This document shows positions 16,755-26,009 of a stretch of 64,000 bases of DNA, in pieces. Made by a program: the position numbers and the translations under genes. Each line of letters starts with the position of its first letter. Positions within the stretch are counted from its first letter, which is position 1. The notes beneath the pieces are model-generated. The model did no database searches. It was not told the DNA's origin and was given only the letters and a program-made list of their open reading frames with translations. Origin of the DNA: an uncultured Sunxiuqinia sp. (lineage in GTDB: Bacteria; Bacteroidota; Bacteroidia; Bacteroidales; Prolixibacteraceae); contig NZ_OY782770.1 in assembly GCF_963678245.1 (NCBI RefSeq), positions 124,001 to 188,000 of the forward strand. The letters run 5' to 3'.

Positions 16755-18680
16755 TTACAAAAAACTATAATTATCAGAGTACGATAGCATTTGAGCAGTA
16801 TAATCCTCTGCATAAGCGACCTCTACAGCAATCACCTCTCCTTGTTCATTCTCGTTAAGGCTTAATTCCGGATTCATAAATCCGGCGTATGGCGCAATAT
16901 TCAGCTTCTTAAAACGCTCCAATACTTCCTGATGCAGATTCGCATCAACTTTCACTCCATATGTTTCAACCAATTTAGCAGCAGCCTTAAGATCTCCCTC
17001 CGATTTTATTCGCTGAACTTCGGCCAGTAAAGTCCCAAACATGGCTCGTAACTTTTTATAGTCGTTAATTTTGACATACGTTTTACCATCCTTTTTGATC
17101 CACTTCACCACATTTTCGGCTTTGCCATGCTCAAAACACCAACGCGCAATTAGCTGGCGGTTGCGCATATGCGATTCTTCTATATCCTTTCCCGGCTCCA
17201 CCCGGGTCAGCTGAGTAATTAATCCAACACGCAGGTAAGAATCGTACTCAGCCATCCCCGATTCTTCAGATGGCACCAAGCCCAATTCCAGCAACTTTTC
17301 ATCCATGGCATAATAGAGTGCAAATAGGTCGGCCCGGGTTTCTTCAATCGTCGAATAGTAGTTTTTCAAATCCTCCGGCTTTGCACCAGGCATCATCTTC
17401 CCTGAGCCATGCCCTAAACATTCATGTAAATCGACATGCAAATTGCCCGCCTTGTAGCCATATTTTTTTGCTCGTTCTACTTCTTGCTCCGAGTCTGCAA
17501 ATTCTTCAATCAGGCCATTACCCAGCGAATCGAGAAAATACGATTTGGTGATATTTTCAATCGTTACCGATTTAGAACCGTAAACTTCTCTGATCCAGTC
17601 GGAGTTGGGTAAATTAATGCCAATTGGTGTGTGCGGATAACAATCGCCGCCAAGCATGGCAACATGAATAACCTTGGCACTTACGCCTTTTACTTCTTTC
17701 TTTTTGAATGCTTCATTTACCGGCGAATGCTGCTCGAACCACGACGCATTTTCGGACAAAATAGTTGCCCTTTTAGTGCCTTCCAAATCCTTATAATTAA
17801 CAATAGATTCCCAGCTTCCTTTAATGCCCAGCGGATCGCCATACACCTCAATAAAACCATTGATAAAATCAACTTGCCCCTCTAGCTCTTTCATCCATAA
17901 AATACTGTAATCGTCAAACTTCTTGAGATCACCTGTCTGGTAGAATTCAATCAACTTGCGAATATGCTGCTGCTGAAGTTCGTTTTCTGCAAAAGGAATT
18001 GCCTGCTCAAGCCAATAACAAATCTGTTCTATAGGCTTTCCATATTTCCCGTCAACCTTCCAAACAATCTCAGTCAACTCCTCATTCTCTTTTACCAATT
18101 GCGAATTCAACCCAAATGGAGGGGCTTTTTCCCCAGCTCCCTGGCTTTTAGTTTTGTAGAACTCTTCTGCTTCTTCCTGCGTCACATCCCGATAATAATT
18201 CATCGCCGAAGCTTCCAACAAATCTTTTGAGCTATCCAGGCTTACACGCTTCTTTTCGCGCGCCGGGTTCGTAATCACATCAACCAAATCATCAACTTCA
18301 TCAATGTGCTTAAATTCGGAAAGGTCAGAATCTGAGATTAACTGCTTCAATTCTTCAGCCGAAAAACCAGACAAAATTTTATCCATCGAATAATGATGAT
18401 GCATGCCATTGGCAAACCAAATTCGTTTCAAATAGATATGAAATTGTTGAAACAGCTCACTTTCCCGATCTCCGGGATACGTTTTATAGATGATCTCTGC
18501 CAGTTTTCGAACCTTCAAATTGTATTTATTGTTCTGATCCCACAAAATATCGCGCCCGCACAAGACTGCTTTCGACAAATAATAAATGTACTTTTTTTGT
18601 TGAAGGCTCAGGTTTTCAAAGCCTATAAGTTCGTATCGTAGTATTTTTAAGTCGGCAAATTTTTCTGCAAACACCTTCAT
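16755..18680 (-). CDS. dipeptidyl peptidase III (M49 family), cytosolic
   Basis: Zinc metallopeptidase of family M49, releasing dipeptides from peptide N-termini. The defining HExxxH-type site is HECLGH (residues 419-424 from the chosen start) with the second motif EETRAD (446-451, zinc ligand Glu447). I start at 18680 (MKVFAEKF), giving 641 aa. That ATG overlaps the TGA of the upstream trmH gene as ATGA, so the two are translationally coupled; the longer frame runs inside trmH. No signal peptide is visible, so it acts in the cytosol, unlike some exported Bacteroidota relatives. Confidence 0.9.
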   Translation of the reverse strand: MKVFAEKFADLKILRYELIGFENLSLQQKKYIYYLSKAVLCGRDILWDQNNKYNLKVRKLAEIIYKTYPGDRESELFQQFHIYLKRIWFANGMHHHYSMDKILSGFSAEELKQLISDSDLSEFKHIDEVDDLVDVITNPAREKKRVSLDSSKDLLEASAMNYYRDVTQEEAEEFYKTKSQGAGEKAPPFGLNSQLVKENEELTEIVWKVDGKYGKPIEQICYWLEQAIPFAENELQQQHIRKLIEFYQTGDLKKFDDYSILWMKELEGQVDFINGFIEVYGDPLGIKGSWESIVNYKDLEGTKRATILSENASWFEQHSPVNEAFKKKEVKGVSAKVIHVAMLGGDCYPHTPIGINLPNSDWIREVYGSKSVTIENITKSYFLDSLGNGLIEEFADSEQEVERAKKYGYKAGNLHVDLHECLGHGSGKMMPGAKPEDLKNYYSTIEETRADLFALYYAMDEKLLELGLVPSEESGMAEYDSYLRVGLITQLTRVEPGKDIEESHMRNRQLIARWCFEHGKAENVVKWIKKDGKTYVKINDYKKLRAMFGTLLAEVQRIKSEGDLKAAAKLVETYGVKVDANLHQEVLERFKKLNIAPYAGFMNPELSLNENEQGEVIAVEVAYAEDYTAQMLSYSDNYSFL

Positions 18681-19363
18681 AGTTTTCCTTCTTTTTTCAG
18701 TTCGTTGTATCGTTCTTCTAACAATTCCGATCGTTTTAAAGTTCTTTTGATCCAACTCAATTTTATTGTTGCTTTTTCCTCTTCAGTCAAGCTCCAATCG
18801 ATGTTCGAATCTCCATGCATTTTATAGGTCAAATAGTGCAAAATGATGGCTGCAGAAACCGATATATTAAAGCTTTCAGTAAAACCGTACATGGGAATTT
18901 TCAAAAATTCATCTGCCTCCTGTTTAACCACATCAGAAATCCCTGTCAGTTCGGTTCCAAAAAAAAGAGCAGCTTTCCCCTTGGCCAAATCGAAGTCTTC
19001 AAGGTTTGTGTCACCATCATACGGAGTGGTTGCAACAATCCGGTATCCTTGCTGCCGTAAATGCTGAATCGCATCCAAACTATTGTTTTCATGCCCCTGA
19101 AATTTCTTGAGCGTTAGCCACTTTGATGCCCCCATGGCCACTTCCCGATCAACCGTAAATTCATTCCGATTTTCGATGACATGCAAATCCTGTAACCCAA
19201 AACAATCGACTGAGCGAAGCACTGCACTTGCATTTTGCGGTTGAAAAATATCTTCCAATACAACCGTAAGGTAGCGAGTTCGTTGTTCCAGAACTTTTTC
19301 AAAAAGTGCCTTTCTTCGCGGTGTTAGGCACTCCGTTAAGTATTCAATAAGTTGGTAATCCAT
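18677..19363 (-). CDS. trmH: TrmH-family tRNA/rRNA 2'-O-ribose methyltransferase
   Basis: SPOUT-class RNA 2'-O-methyltransferase, 228 aa. The three signature motifs are visible: QNASAVLRS (motif 1), LFFGTELTGIS (motif 2) and a degenerate MYGFTESFNISVSAAI (motif 3), which together make the knotted SAM site. The charged C-terminal helix (WIKRTLKRSELLEERYNEL) is typical of TrmH, which methylates G18 in the tRNA D-loop. The exact target (tRNA or rRNA) is inferred from length and overall resemblance. It overlaps the peptidase gene by 4 nt and is the first gene of that two-gene unit. Confidence 0.88.
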   Translation of the reverse strand: MDYQLIEYLTECLTPRRKALFEKVLEQRTRYLTVVLEDIFQPQNASAVLRSVDCFGLQDLHVIENRNEFTVDREVAMGASKWLTLKKFQGHENNSLDAIQHLRQQGYRIVATTPYDGDTNLEDFDLAKGKAALFFGTELTGISDVVKQEADEFLKIPMYGFTESFNISVSAAIILHYLTYKMHGDSNIDWSLTEEEKATIKLSWIKRTLKRSELLEERYNELKKEGKL

Positions 19364-19578
19364 AAATCAATCGTACTTGAAATAGAGTAAGTCAGCTTTG
19401 GCGGGTAAAAATAATCAATTTTTAAACTTTTAAGCTGACTCAAAATTTGTTTTACATCTGCCGCATCCTGGAGACATTCGTACATTTGCTCGCAATTATA
19501 GCCCGATCAATAGCTTTTCATCATTTTTCCTGCTTCACTTTAGGAATAATGCTTAATTTGCAACAAATAGATAAAATC

Positions 19579-20334
19579 ATGGATATAAAATTAGCCGTAT
19601 TAATTGATGGCGACAATATACCGTCAGCCCACGTAAAAGAAATGATGGAGGAAATTGCCAAATATGGTAACCCGACGATCAAACGTATTTATGGCGACTG
19701 GACTAAACCCAACTTAACACGATGGAAAAACCTATTGCTGGAAAACGCCATCACTCCCATCCAACAGTATGGCTATACCACAGGGAAAAATGCCACCGAC
19801 TCGGCAATGATTATTGATGCCATGGACATCCTTTATTCGGAAAAAGTAGATGGTTTTTGTCTGGTATCGAGCGATAGCGACTTTACCCGACTGGCAACCC
19901 GCTTGCGCGAAGCCGGCATGAAGGTGATTGGAATTGGTGAGAAAAAAACACCAGAACCATTCATTGTCGCTTGCGATAAATTTATTTACATTGAAATCTT
20001 AAAAACCGAACCTGAAGAAAACGAGTCTGCCACCCCTACCAGTCAGGCAACTCCCAAAAACAATGTCGACAAGATTACTCCCAAGGTCATCCGATTAATT
20101 TCAGGCTCTATTTCCGATTTGGCGGACGATGATGGATGGGCTTTCCTTGGCGATGTTGGTAATCTCATTCAGAAAAAACAACCGAACTTCGATTCCCGGA
20201 ACTATGGTTTTCAAAAATTGACACCATTAATCAAATCCATTAAAAACTTTGAGATTGAACAGCGAGAGAACACCAAAGGACAGCTTAAACTGATTTATGT
20301 AAAGATAAAGGAAAAGACAAAATCAAGACGTTAA
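19579..20334 (+). CDS. NYN-domain RNase with C-terminal OST-HTH/LOTUS domain
   Basis: Residues 1-140 form a NYN (LabA/PIN-like) nuclease domain: LAVLIDGDN, TDSAMIIDAMD and LVSSDSDFTRL carry the acidic metal-binding residues. A linker rich in Ser/Thr/Pro/Glu (about 148-165) leads to an OST-HTH/LOTUS RNA-binding domain (about 170-245). NYN-LOTUS proteins are predicted RNA-processing or quality-control nucleases. I start at 19579, directly before the first nuclease strand; the 44-residue upstream extension is not like the family. It is divergent from trmH and has no operon partner. Confidence 0.88.
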   Translation: MDIKLAVLIDGDNIPSAHVKEMMEEIAKYGNPTIKRIYGDWTKPNLTRWKNLLLENAITPIQQYGYTTGKNATDSAMIIDAMDILYSEKVDGFCLVSSDSDFTRLATRLREAGMKVIGIGEKKTPEPFIVACDKFIYIEILKTEPEENESATPTSQATPKNNVDKITPKVIRLISGSISDLADDDGWAFLGDVGNLIQKKQPNFDSRNYGFQKLTPLIKSIKNFEIEQRENTKGQLKLIYVKIKEKTKSRR

Positions 20335-20489
20335 TTTGTATCTGATTGAAAAGAGGCGGAGTTTGGTCTAAAATTTTGTTTTTCGCTACCACACTTTCAA
20401 ATACTAAACGATGAACTTAATACACAAAGTAATTATTAGTCGTAACTGTAACGAAATAAAAATCAGAAAAAAGCTGTTTTTAATTTTGG

Positions 20490-21023
20490 CTACCTGTGTT
20501 TTTCCTTTTCAATTCTAGTGCTTCTTTCATTCGTATGCTTTACCGAAATATTCTTTTGCAGAATGACGGAATTGGGGACAGTAATTCGGTCGCCATCGGC
20601 AGAAATAATATGAACAAAGAAGAAAGTGACATCATCGATTTTACCTTCAATAATAAAGTCTTTCTCAAGTATTCGGATATGATCTCCCAATTTTAAAGGA
20701 TGGTTAAAATAGAGAATCAGTCCGGCGGTAATGTTCGATAAAATTGACCATTGAGCAACAAACGCTATTCCTAATATGGTGAGTACAGAAGAAATAAAGA
20801 GCAGTAACTTTTCTTTTTCAATGCCCCAAATACCCGTCAATGCAATTAGTGCGCCGATGATTATGAACAGGTTCATAATCTTTGTGGTCATCCTTCGTCG
20901 TTGTAATGAGAAGTGAAACTTTTTCAGGGTTTTATTAATGGAGTGTCTGACAATGAACCGGACTACAATCAGTAAAACGATTACAATTGCAGTTTCTATA
21001 ATTTGTAATTGGTATGTTCCCAT
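20490..21023 (-). CDS. small MscS-family mechanosensitive channel
   Basis: A 177-aa membrane protein with three hydrophobic segments (about residues 5-25, 45-65 and 70-105) followed by a short beta domain. The pore-helix region is GIAFVAQWSILSNITAG with the beta domain beginning at HPLKLGDHIRI, the hallmark arrangement of MscS. It lacks the large C-terminal vestibule of E. coli MscS (286 aa), so it is a minimal form. It probably gates ion flow on membrane tension or hypo-osmotic shock. I start at 21023; the 15 extra residues of the longer frame are not hydrophobic or family-like. Confidence 0.85.
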   Translation of the reverse strand: MGTYQLQIIETAIVIVLLIVVRFIVRHSINKTLKKFHFSLQRRRMTTKIMNLFIIIGALIALTGIWGIEKEKLLLFISSVLTILGIAFVAQWSILSNITAGLILYFNHPLKLGDHIRILEKDFIIEGKIDDVTFFFVHIISADGDRITVPNSVILQKNISVKHTNERSTRIEKEKHR

Positions 21024-21091
21024 GGTATGTTTTGCTTTGAAGCAAAAATAGTGAATTCGTTGAAACAAAAGTGATTTACTATGAAAAGAAA

Positions 21092-21112
21092 GAGGCCGGA
21101 TAAACCGGCCTC
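21092..21112 (-). terminator. intrinsic terminator of cysK
   Basis: A perfect 8-bp GAGGCCGG/CCGGCCTC stem with a 5-nt loop, 7 nt after the cysK stop, is followed by a T-rich tract on the minus strand. Confidence 0.85.
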
Positions 21113-21119
21113 AAAATCA

Positions 21120-22031
21120 TTAAAATAAACCATCAACGGATAAATATCGTTCTCCGGTATCGTAGGCAAAAGTCAATATTTTTGACCCTTTGGGTAGTTC
21201 CTTAATCTTTTTGGAAACAGCTGCCAGCGAAGCTCCTGACGAAATTCCGACGAATAAGGCTTCCTCTTTTGCAGCACGTTTTGCATAGTCAAAGGCTTCT
21301 TCTTTCGAAACGGACACAGTCCCGTCTAGCAAGTCGGTTTTTAAGTTTTCAGGAATAAAGCCTGCACCAATTCCCTGAATGGGGTGTGGACCAGGGCTTC
21401 CACCTCCAATTACAGGAGAAGCTTCAGGCTCAACAGCAAATGTTTTCAAATTAGGAAAGCTCTTTTTCAATACTTCACTAACTCCTGAAATGTGTCCACC
21501 TGTTCCAACACCGGTAATCAGGTAGTCGAAACCTTCCGGAAAATCAGCCAAAATCTCTTGTGCAGTATGGTCACGGTGAGCAGCAATATTTGCTTCATTG
21601 TCAAACTGAGACGGAATCCATGAGTTTGGATTTTCAGCTGCTATTTCTTCGGCTTTCGAAATGGCTCCCTTCATCCCTTTTTCTTTTGGCGTGAGCACTA
21701 ATTCCGCTCCATAGGCTGTTAGAATACGGCGACGTTCAATTGACATCGATTCGGGCATTACCAAAATCAATTTATACTTTTTTACTGCTGCAACCAATGC
21801 CAACCCAATTCCGGTGTTTCCTGAAGTTGGTTCAACAAGCAGGGTATCGGGCTTCAGAATGCCTTTGCTTTCGGCATGTTCAACCATTTTAAGTGCGATA
21901 CGGTCTTTAATGCTACCGCCAGGATTTGTTTTTTCCAGTTTCACATACACTTCATATCCATCTGGATATAGGTTATTCACTCGAACTAGTGGAGAATTTC
22001 CAATTGTTTCTAAGATGTTGTTAAATTTCAT
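21120..22031 (-). CDS. cysK: cysteine synthase A (O-acetylserine sulfhydrylase)
   Basis: PLP enzyme making L-cysteine from O-acetylserine and sulfide, 303 aa, the usual length. The PLP lysine is Lys42 (GGSIKDR). The substrate-binding loop is [11 protein letters not shown], the PLP-phosphate loop is [10 protein letters not shown], and the C-terminal SSGAS loop is present. The leader carries a candidate attenuator: an 11-residue peptide with two Cys codons and a hairpin with a T9 tract, 35 nt before the ATG. A terminator also follows the gene, so it is its own unit or the last of one. Confidence 0.96.
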   Translation of the reverse strand: MKFNNILETIGNSPLVRVNNLYPDGYEVYVKLEKTNPGGSIKDRIALKMVEHAESKGILKPDTLLVEPTSGNTGIGLALVAAVKKYKLILVMPESMSIERRRILTAYGAELVLTPKEKGMKGAISKAEEIAAENPNSWIPSQFDNEANIAAHRDHTAQEILADFPEGFDYLITGVGTGGHISGVSEVLKKSFPNLKTFAVEPEASPVIGGGSPGPHPIQGIGAGFIPENLKTDLLDGTVSVSKEEAFDYAKRAAKEEALFVGISSGASLAAVSKKIKELPKGSKILTFAYDTGERYLSVDGLF

Positions 22032-22059
22032 ACTTATTTGTTTTTAAATGGTTTTATTC

Positions 22060-22091
22060 AAAAAAAAAGCCTCCCAATAACTGGAAGGCTT
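22060..22091 (-). terminator. intrinsic terminator inside the cysK leader (candidate attenuator)
   Basis: On the minus strand AAGCCTTCC (22091-22083) pairs with GGGAGGCTT (22075-22067), 9 bp with one G-U, followed by T9. It ends about 30 nt before the cysK ATG. That leaves no room for a promoter between hairpin and gene, so cysK transcription must cross it. It could also end the ABC exporter transcript, whose last stop is 177 nt upstream. Confidence 0.7.
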
Positions 22092-22118
22092 GCTTATATC
22101 TTTTAGAATATCATTCCT

Positions 22119-22154
22119 CTAGCTAAAACATACCTTCCCCATATTGCATTTCAT
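22119..22154 (-). CDS. candidate cysteine leader peptide, 11 aa
   Basis: A short ORF reading MKCNMGKVCFS and stop, with Cys at codons 3 and 9, lies 28 nt before the hairpin in the cysK leader. Part of it (GGAAGG in codons 6-8) is complementary to CCTTCC in the 5' arm of the terminator, so an alternative fold exists. Two Cys in eleven residues before a cysteine-biosynthesis gene suggests translation-coupled control by cysteinyl-tRNA supply. The ORF is very short, so chance is not excluded, and the pairing logic is less clean than at the ilv leaders. Confidence 0.45.
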   Translation of the reverse strand: MKCNMGKVCFS

Positions 22155-22267
22155 ACAACAACAAACACACATATCTGAAAAGGTATAACTCATAAGAAAG
22201 TTTTTCGTTTTGCTTATCTGGAACAATTATAAATAAAATATATGAATTAAATACAATTTGATCTGAA

Positions 22268-23590
22268 TTAATTTTTATAAAAAAGCCATTTAACAATTTC
22301 TTTAAGATTGACTTTTTTGCCGTACATTAAAATTCCGGTTCGGTATATCTTTCCTGCCACCCAAATTGTTCCATAAATTGAAGCCACCAAGATGCCCATT
22401 GATAGCAGCAGCTCCCAGACTGGTAGTCCATATGGCACTCTAACCATCATGATAACCGGCGAAGTGAATGGAATCATGGAAGCCCAAAACGCCAGCGTTC
22501 CTTCCGGGTTTTTAACCACTGGAAATAAAATGATAATTGAAAAAATTAGGGGTATTGTCACCGGAAGCATTAATTGTTGTGCTTCTTCTTCATGGTCGAC
22601 GGCTGCACCTACAGCTCCCATCAACGAGGAATACATCAGAAATCCTCCGAGAAAATAGAAAATGAATGTCCCAATAATTAATGGAATATTCAGGTTACCC
22701 AACAGATCGATGATGTTTAAAACCGCGTTTTCCTGAATTTGTGGAGATGAGGCCATCATATTTTGCGATTGCTTAAGCATTTCTGCCTGATCTGGTGCGA
22801 GAAACATTTGTAACCCACTAACAATTAAAAACATCAAAATCAACCAGAAAGCCAATTGTGTTAATCCAACTAAGCCAATGCCTATGATTTTACCAAACAT
22901 CAATTGAATTGGTTTGACCGACGAAATAATTACTTCGACAATCCGGCTTGATTTTTCTTCCATAACACCACGCATAACCATAGCTCCATAAATAAATACA
23001 AACATGTAGATCAAAAATCCGGCAGCATATCCAACTCCCATGGCCAATTCGGTAGAGCTTTTGACCGCTTCTCCTTTTTCGCCAACCTTAAGCGTTTCCA
23101 AATTAATATTCGTTCGTGCTGCCGATAACTTTTCCTCCAAATCCGGAATACCCGAACCGTCAATGATAACAGCTTTTTTATCCGCTTCAATAAGGTTTTC
23201 GAGCTTACGACCAATCATATTTTTGATGTCGAAAGTTACCTGTTTATCCGATAGCAATTGGGCTTTGTTCGTTACTAAAATATCTGAGGGAATGTACAAG
23301 ACGGCATAGTAACTGCTTGACTTGATATCTTGTTGAATATGCTCAAATTCGGTTTGCGGGATGTTGGTAAAGCGGGTAAACTCGGTGTTTTCTATTCGTC
23401 CCGAGTACTGATCGGTCGCATCGTAAACTCCAATCGTTCGTTGTTCTTCATCGTTTTGCATGGCCAGCCAGGCAGGTAAAATCGTGAACCCCGCAAAGAT
23501 GAATGGGACAAGTAGCGTCAGGATGATAAATGATTTTTTACGGACCCGGGTTAAATATTCTCGTTTTAATATTAGTAGTGACTTGTTCAT
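22268..23590 (-). CDS. ABC-2 type exporter permease (NatB-like)
   Basis: Membrane subunit of an ABC exporter, 440 aa. It begins MNKSLLILKREYLTRVRKKSF, the usual amphipathic entry helix of this family. One membrane helix follows, then a roughly 150-residue extracytoplasmic domain, then a block of about five helices; G-A-M-V-M-R-G-V-M-E-E-K-S-S-R-I-V-E-V is the typical cytoplasmic coupling loop. The ATPase gene lies 87 nt upstream on the same strand. The pair resembles NatAB-type systems; the substrate is not determinable. I start at 23590 rather than eight codons earlier, because this matches the family N-terminus. Confidence 0.85.
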   Translation of the reverse strand: MNKSLLILKREYLTRVRKKSFIILTLLVPFIFAGFTILPAWLAMQNDEEQRTIGVYDATDQYSGRIENTEFTRFTNIPQTEFEHIQQDIKSSSYYAVLYIPSDILVTNKAQLLSDKQVTFDIKNMIGRKLENLIEADKKAVIIDGSGIPDLEEKLSAARTNINLETLKVGEKGEAVKSSTELAMGVGYAAGFLIYMFVFIYGAMVMRGVMEEKSSRIVEVIISSVKPIQLMFGKIIGIGLVGLTQLAFWLILMFLIVSGLQMFLAPDQAEMLKQSQNMMASSPQIQENAVLNIIDLLGNLNIPLIIGTFIFYFLGGFLMYSSLMGAVGAAVDHEEEAQQLMLPVTIPLIFSIIILFPVVKNPEGTLAFWASMIPFTSPVIMMVRVPYGLPVWELLLSMGILVASIYGTIWVAGKIYRTGILMYGKKVNLKEIVKWLFYKN

Positions 23591-23677
23591 CTTAATATAG
23601 TTTGAAGTTTTCAAAGGTATTTGATGGAATTCGCTTGTAATCTTCCGCTAATGTGTTTGCACTTTTGTGTACTCGTT

Positions 23678-24613
23678 TCATGCGGTTTGTTTTTTAGGAT
23701 TGGCTTGTCCTACAACTTGGATAAACACTTCGTTCATAGAAGGAATAACTTCGCGGAACGAGCGAATTTCCATTTTTCGCATGAGCATCTGAAGTAAATC
23801 GTTGCTGGTCATTTCTTTCTCAAGTCGGAATTTTACCCGCTGACTAAGACCTTTCAGCTCGTAATCAATTAACTGAAACCCATTTCTTGAAAACTCCGAA
23901 GTAACGTCATGCGGAACAGTCGTTTCTATCTCATAAATATCTTCTTTGTAGCTCTCCTTAATTTCATCAATTGGCCCATCTAATATTTTTTTCGATTGAT
24001 TAATCAGCGCAATATGATCACAAGTTTCTTCGACTGAAGCCATATTGTGCGTAGAAAAGATAATGGTGGCTCCCTGATCTTTAAAATCAAGAATTTCATT
24101 TTTAAGCAAATTCGCATTGATGGGGTCAAATCCGCTGAATGGTTCATCAAAAATCAATAATTTGGGTTTGTGAACAACCGTGATAATGAATTGGATCTTT
24201 TGCTGCATCCCTTTCGAAAGCTCTTCAACCTTTTTATTCCACCAGGGTTGAATTTCGAATTTCTCGAACCAATACTTGAGGCTCTTCAGTGCATCTCTTC
24301 TGGAGAGTCCTTTTAGCTGTGCCAGGTATAAGGCTTGCTCGCCAACTTTCATCTTTTTGTAAAGTCCGCGTTCTTCAGGCAGATAGCCGATGTGTTGAAT
24401 GTCGTTGGCTTTCAGCTTACGACCAAATAATTGCACTTCTCCTGCATCCGGAGCTGTAATTTGGTTTATAATTCGTATTAAGGTTGTCTTCCCGGCTCCG
24501 TTTGGCCCCAGCAATCCAAATATGCTTTGTTCCTTTGTCGAAATGCTCACTCCGTCTAGTGCCCGGTGACCAGCATAATCTTTGGTGACATTGGTAGCTT
24601 TAAAAATTTCCAT
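23678..24613 (-). CDS. ABC exporter ATP-binding protein (NatA-like)
   Basis: ATPase of 311 aa with Walker A GPNGAGKTTL, Q-loop before LPEERGLYKKM, signature LSKGMQQK, Walker B LLIFDEPFSGFDP and H-loop STHNM. The extra C-terminal roughly 90 residues are the DUF4162-like regulatory domain common in this subfamily. The signature LSKGMQQ and partner permease place it with NatA/ABC-2 exporters. It is the first gene of the two-gene unit. Confidence 0.9.
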   Translation of the reverse strand: MEIFKATNVTKDYAGHRALDGVSISTKEQSIFGLLGPNGAGKTTLIRIINQITAPDAGEVQLFGRKLKANDIQHIGYLPEERGLYKKMKVGEQALYLAQLKGLSRRDALKSLKYWFEKFEIQPWWNKKVEELSKGMQQKIQFIITVVHKPKLLIFDEPFSGFDPINANLLKNEILDFKDQGATIIFSTHNMASVEETCDHIALINQSKKILDGPIDEIKESYKEDIYEIETTVPHDVTSEFSRNGFQLIDYELKGLSQRVKFRLEKEMTSNDLLQMLMRKMEIRSFREVIPSMNEVFIQVVGQANPKKQTA

Positions 24614-24776
24614 GAGTTTGTTTTTATATTGAATATAGCTTTATCCGCGTTAAGAAAAATATAAATATACAATTATAGTAAAATAGGCTGACCCAAAAGA
24701 TGATTTTCGGTGAATTATAGGATCTGGATCCGTGAGCGAACCAATTGGTACTAGGAAATTGCACTTTTACTTCAAG

Positions 24777-25346
24777 TTAGTTTACCTGTGTTACTCCTCC
24801 TGAAACAACAAATTTCATGGCTTCGGAAGGTGCCATGTTTAGAGACTTAACAGCCAATGAGTCGATCACATACAGTTCGCCGGAAAAGTTATAAGAGTGA
24901 GGAAAGTATACAGCTACCATGCCTTCCATGCCAAGTTCGGTCATGCTTTGTTGGGTTATAAAGCCTATTTTCCACAATCGATTTTCTTTGTTGATTTCAA
25001 CTAAGACTGGTTGATTAAACTTCTTTTCTTTCCCTACAAAGGCAGAAAACAGGTCAACCAACGAGCTGTAGATGACTTTCAAAAGAGGTGCTTTTTTTAA
25101 AATACGATCGCTCAATGCTTTAAATGGGCTGGCAACAATGTAATTCCCAAACAATCCAAGGGCAGCAACAAGGATGAAAATAATTACCAGTCCTAACCCC
25201 GGAATAGCATAGCCAAACCAAGTTGCCAACTGGTCGCGAAGCAAGCCGTCAACAAAATCAAAAATGAGAAAAACAATGTAAACAGTAATCGCAATGGGAG
25301 CAACTAAAACCAGTCCTTGCATGAAATAGGTAAAAAGCTTTTTCAT
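24777..25346 (-). CDS. DUF502 family membrane protein
   Basis: A 189-aa protein with two N-terminal transmembrane segments (about residues 8-32 and 50-75) and a soluble C-terminal beta-rich domain. The G-L-V-L-V-A-P-I-A-I-T stretch in helix 1 and the P-L-L-K-V-I-Y-S-S-L-V-D segment after helix 2 are diagnostic of DUF502. Biochemical function is unknown for the family. I start at 25346 (MKKLFTYF); the longer frame runs antisense into the neighbouring GNAT gene. It is divergent from that broken gene with about 150 bp between. Confidence 0.85.
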   Translation of the reverse strand: MKKLFTYFMQGLVLVAPIAITVYIVFLIFDFVDGLLRDQLATWFGYAIPGLGLVIIFILVAALGLFGNYIVASPFKALSDRILKKAPLLKVIYSSLVDLFSAFVGKEKKFNQPVLVEINKENRLWKIGFITQQSMTELGMEGMVAVYFPHSYNFSGELYVIDSLAVKSLNMAPSEAMKFVVSGGVTQVN

Positions 25347-25497
25347 TATTCTGATATTAAAGTTTTTGTTTTGTTCGATCGGAAAGTTACGAAATATACC
25401 TGTGCTCAAATTAAAAACAACATAAATTATTGTTGAAGTCAACAGCCTGCTATTAATTTTCTCTATTAAGCCAATAATGAAAAATAGACAGACAAAT

Positions 25498-25983
25498 ATG
25501 CAACTAATTGAAATTTCAAAAATGCAGGCTGACGAAATTGGTGAGGCCGTTGAGCTCGTGAGTAAAGCGATGAATCCTGATGAAGGAAAATGGGCTGATA
25601 AAACCATGAACTTTCATTTTGAATGTATGGAGAAAGGTATGGACGATTGACGTGATTATTACTTATGGTGGCAGAATGAGAATATACAGGGCATAGCTGG
25701 ATTACATCATTACGAATGAGGACCACCGGAAAACGTTTGGCTCGCTTGGTTTGCTATTGATCCGATGTTGCAAAGACAAGGTTTTGGAAAACGTTTACTT
25801 GATGCTGTTCATGAAAAGGCTGCCGACTTGGGTTATCAGAAATTTTTCATAGAAACCTACTTGCATCCCGATCTCGAAAAGGCAATTCGTTTTTATAAAA
25901 AATATGGCTTTTCCGAGCATGGGCGTATCGACAATTACCTGCCTGATGGATCACAAATGTTAGTATTGGGAAAATCAATTTAA
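25498..25983 (+). pseudogene. GNAT acetyltransferase with two in-frame TGA codons
   Basis: One uninterrupted reading frame of 161 codons encodes a complete GNAT N-acetyltransferase apart from TGA at codons 51 (25648-25650) and 74 (25717-25719). Acetyl-CoA-binding motif A is intact in W-F-A-I-D-P-M-L-Q-R-Q-G-F-G-K-R, and motif B (FYKKYGF) too. The second TGA falls in HHYE*GPPENVW, where relatives commonly have Trp, so a TGG to TGA change is likely. Five other TGG codons in the frame show TGA is not a general Trp codon. Two transitions with no frameshift indicate a young pseudogene; readthrough is possible. Only the part from codon 90 forms an ATG-initiated intact piece. Confidence 0.75.
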
Positions 25984-26009
25984 CAGGTAAAAGTTCAAAT
26001 ATCCGATCG

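Noticed and set aside
22092..22267. Known riboswitch class (SAM, for example) in the cysK leader
   Set aside because: I could not find the paired core or conserved bases of any class I know; the peptide-plus-terminator reading fits better.
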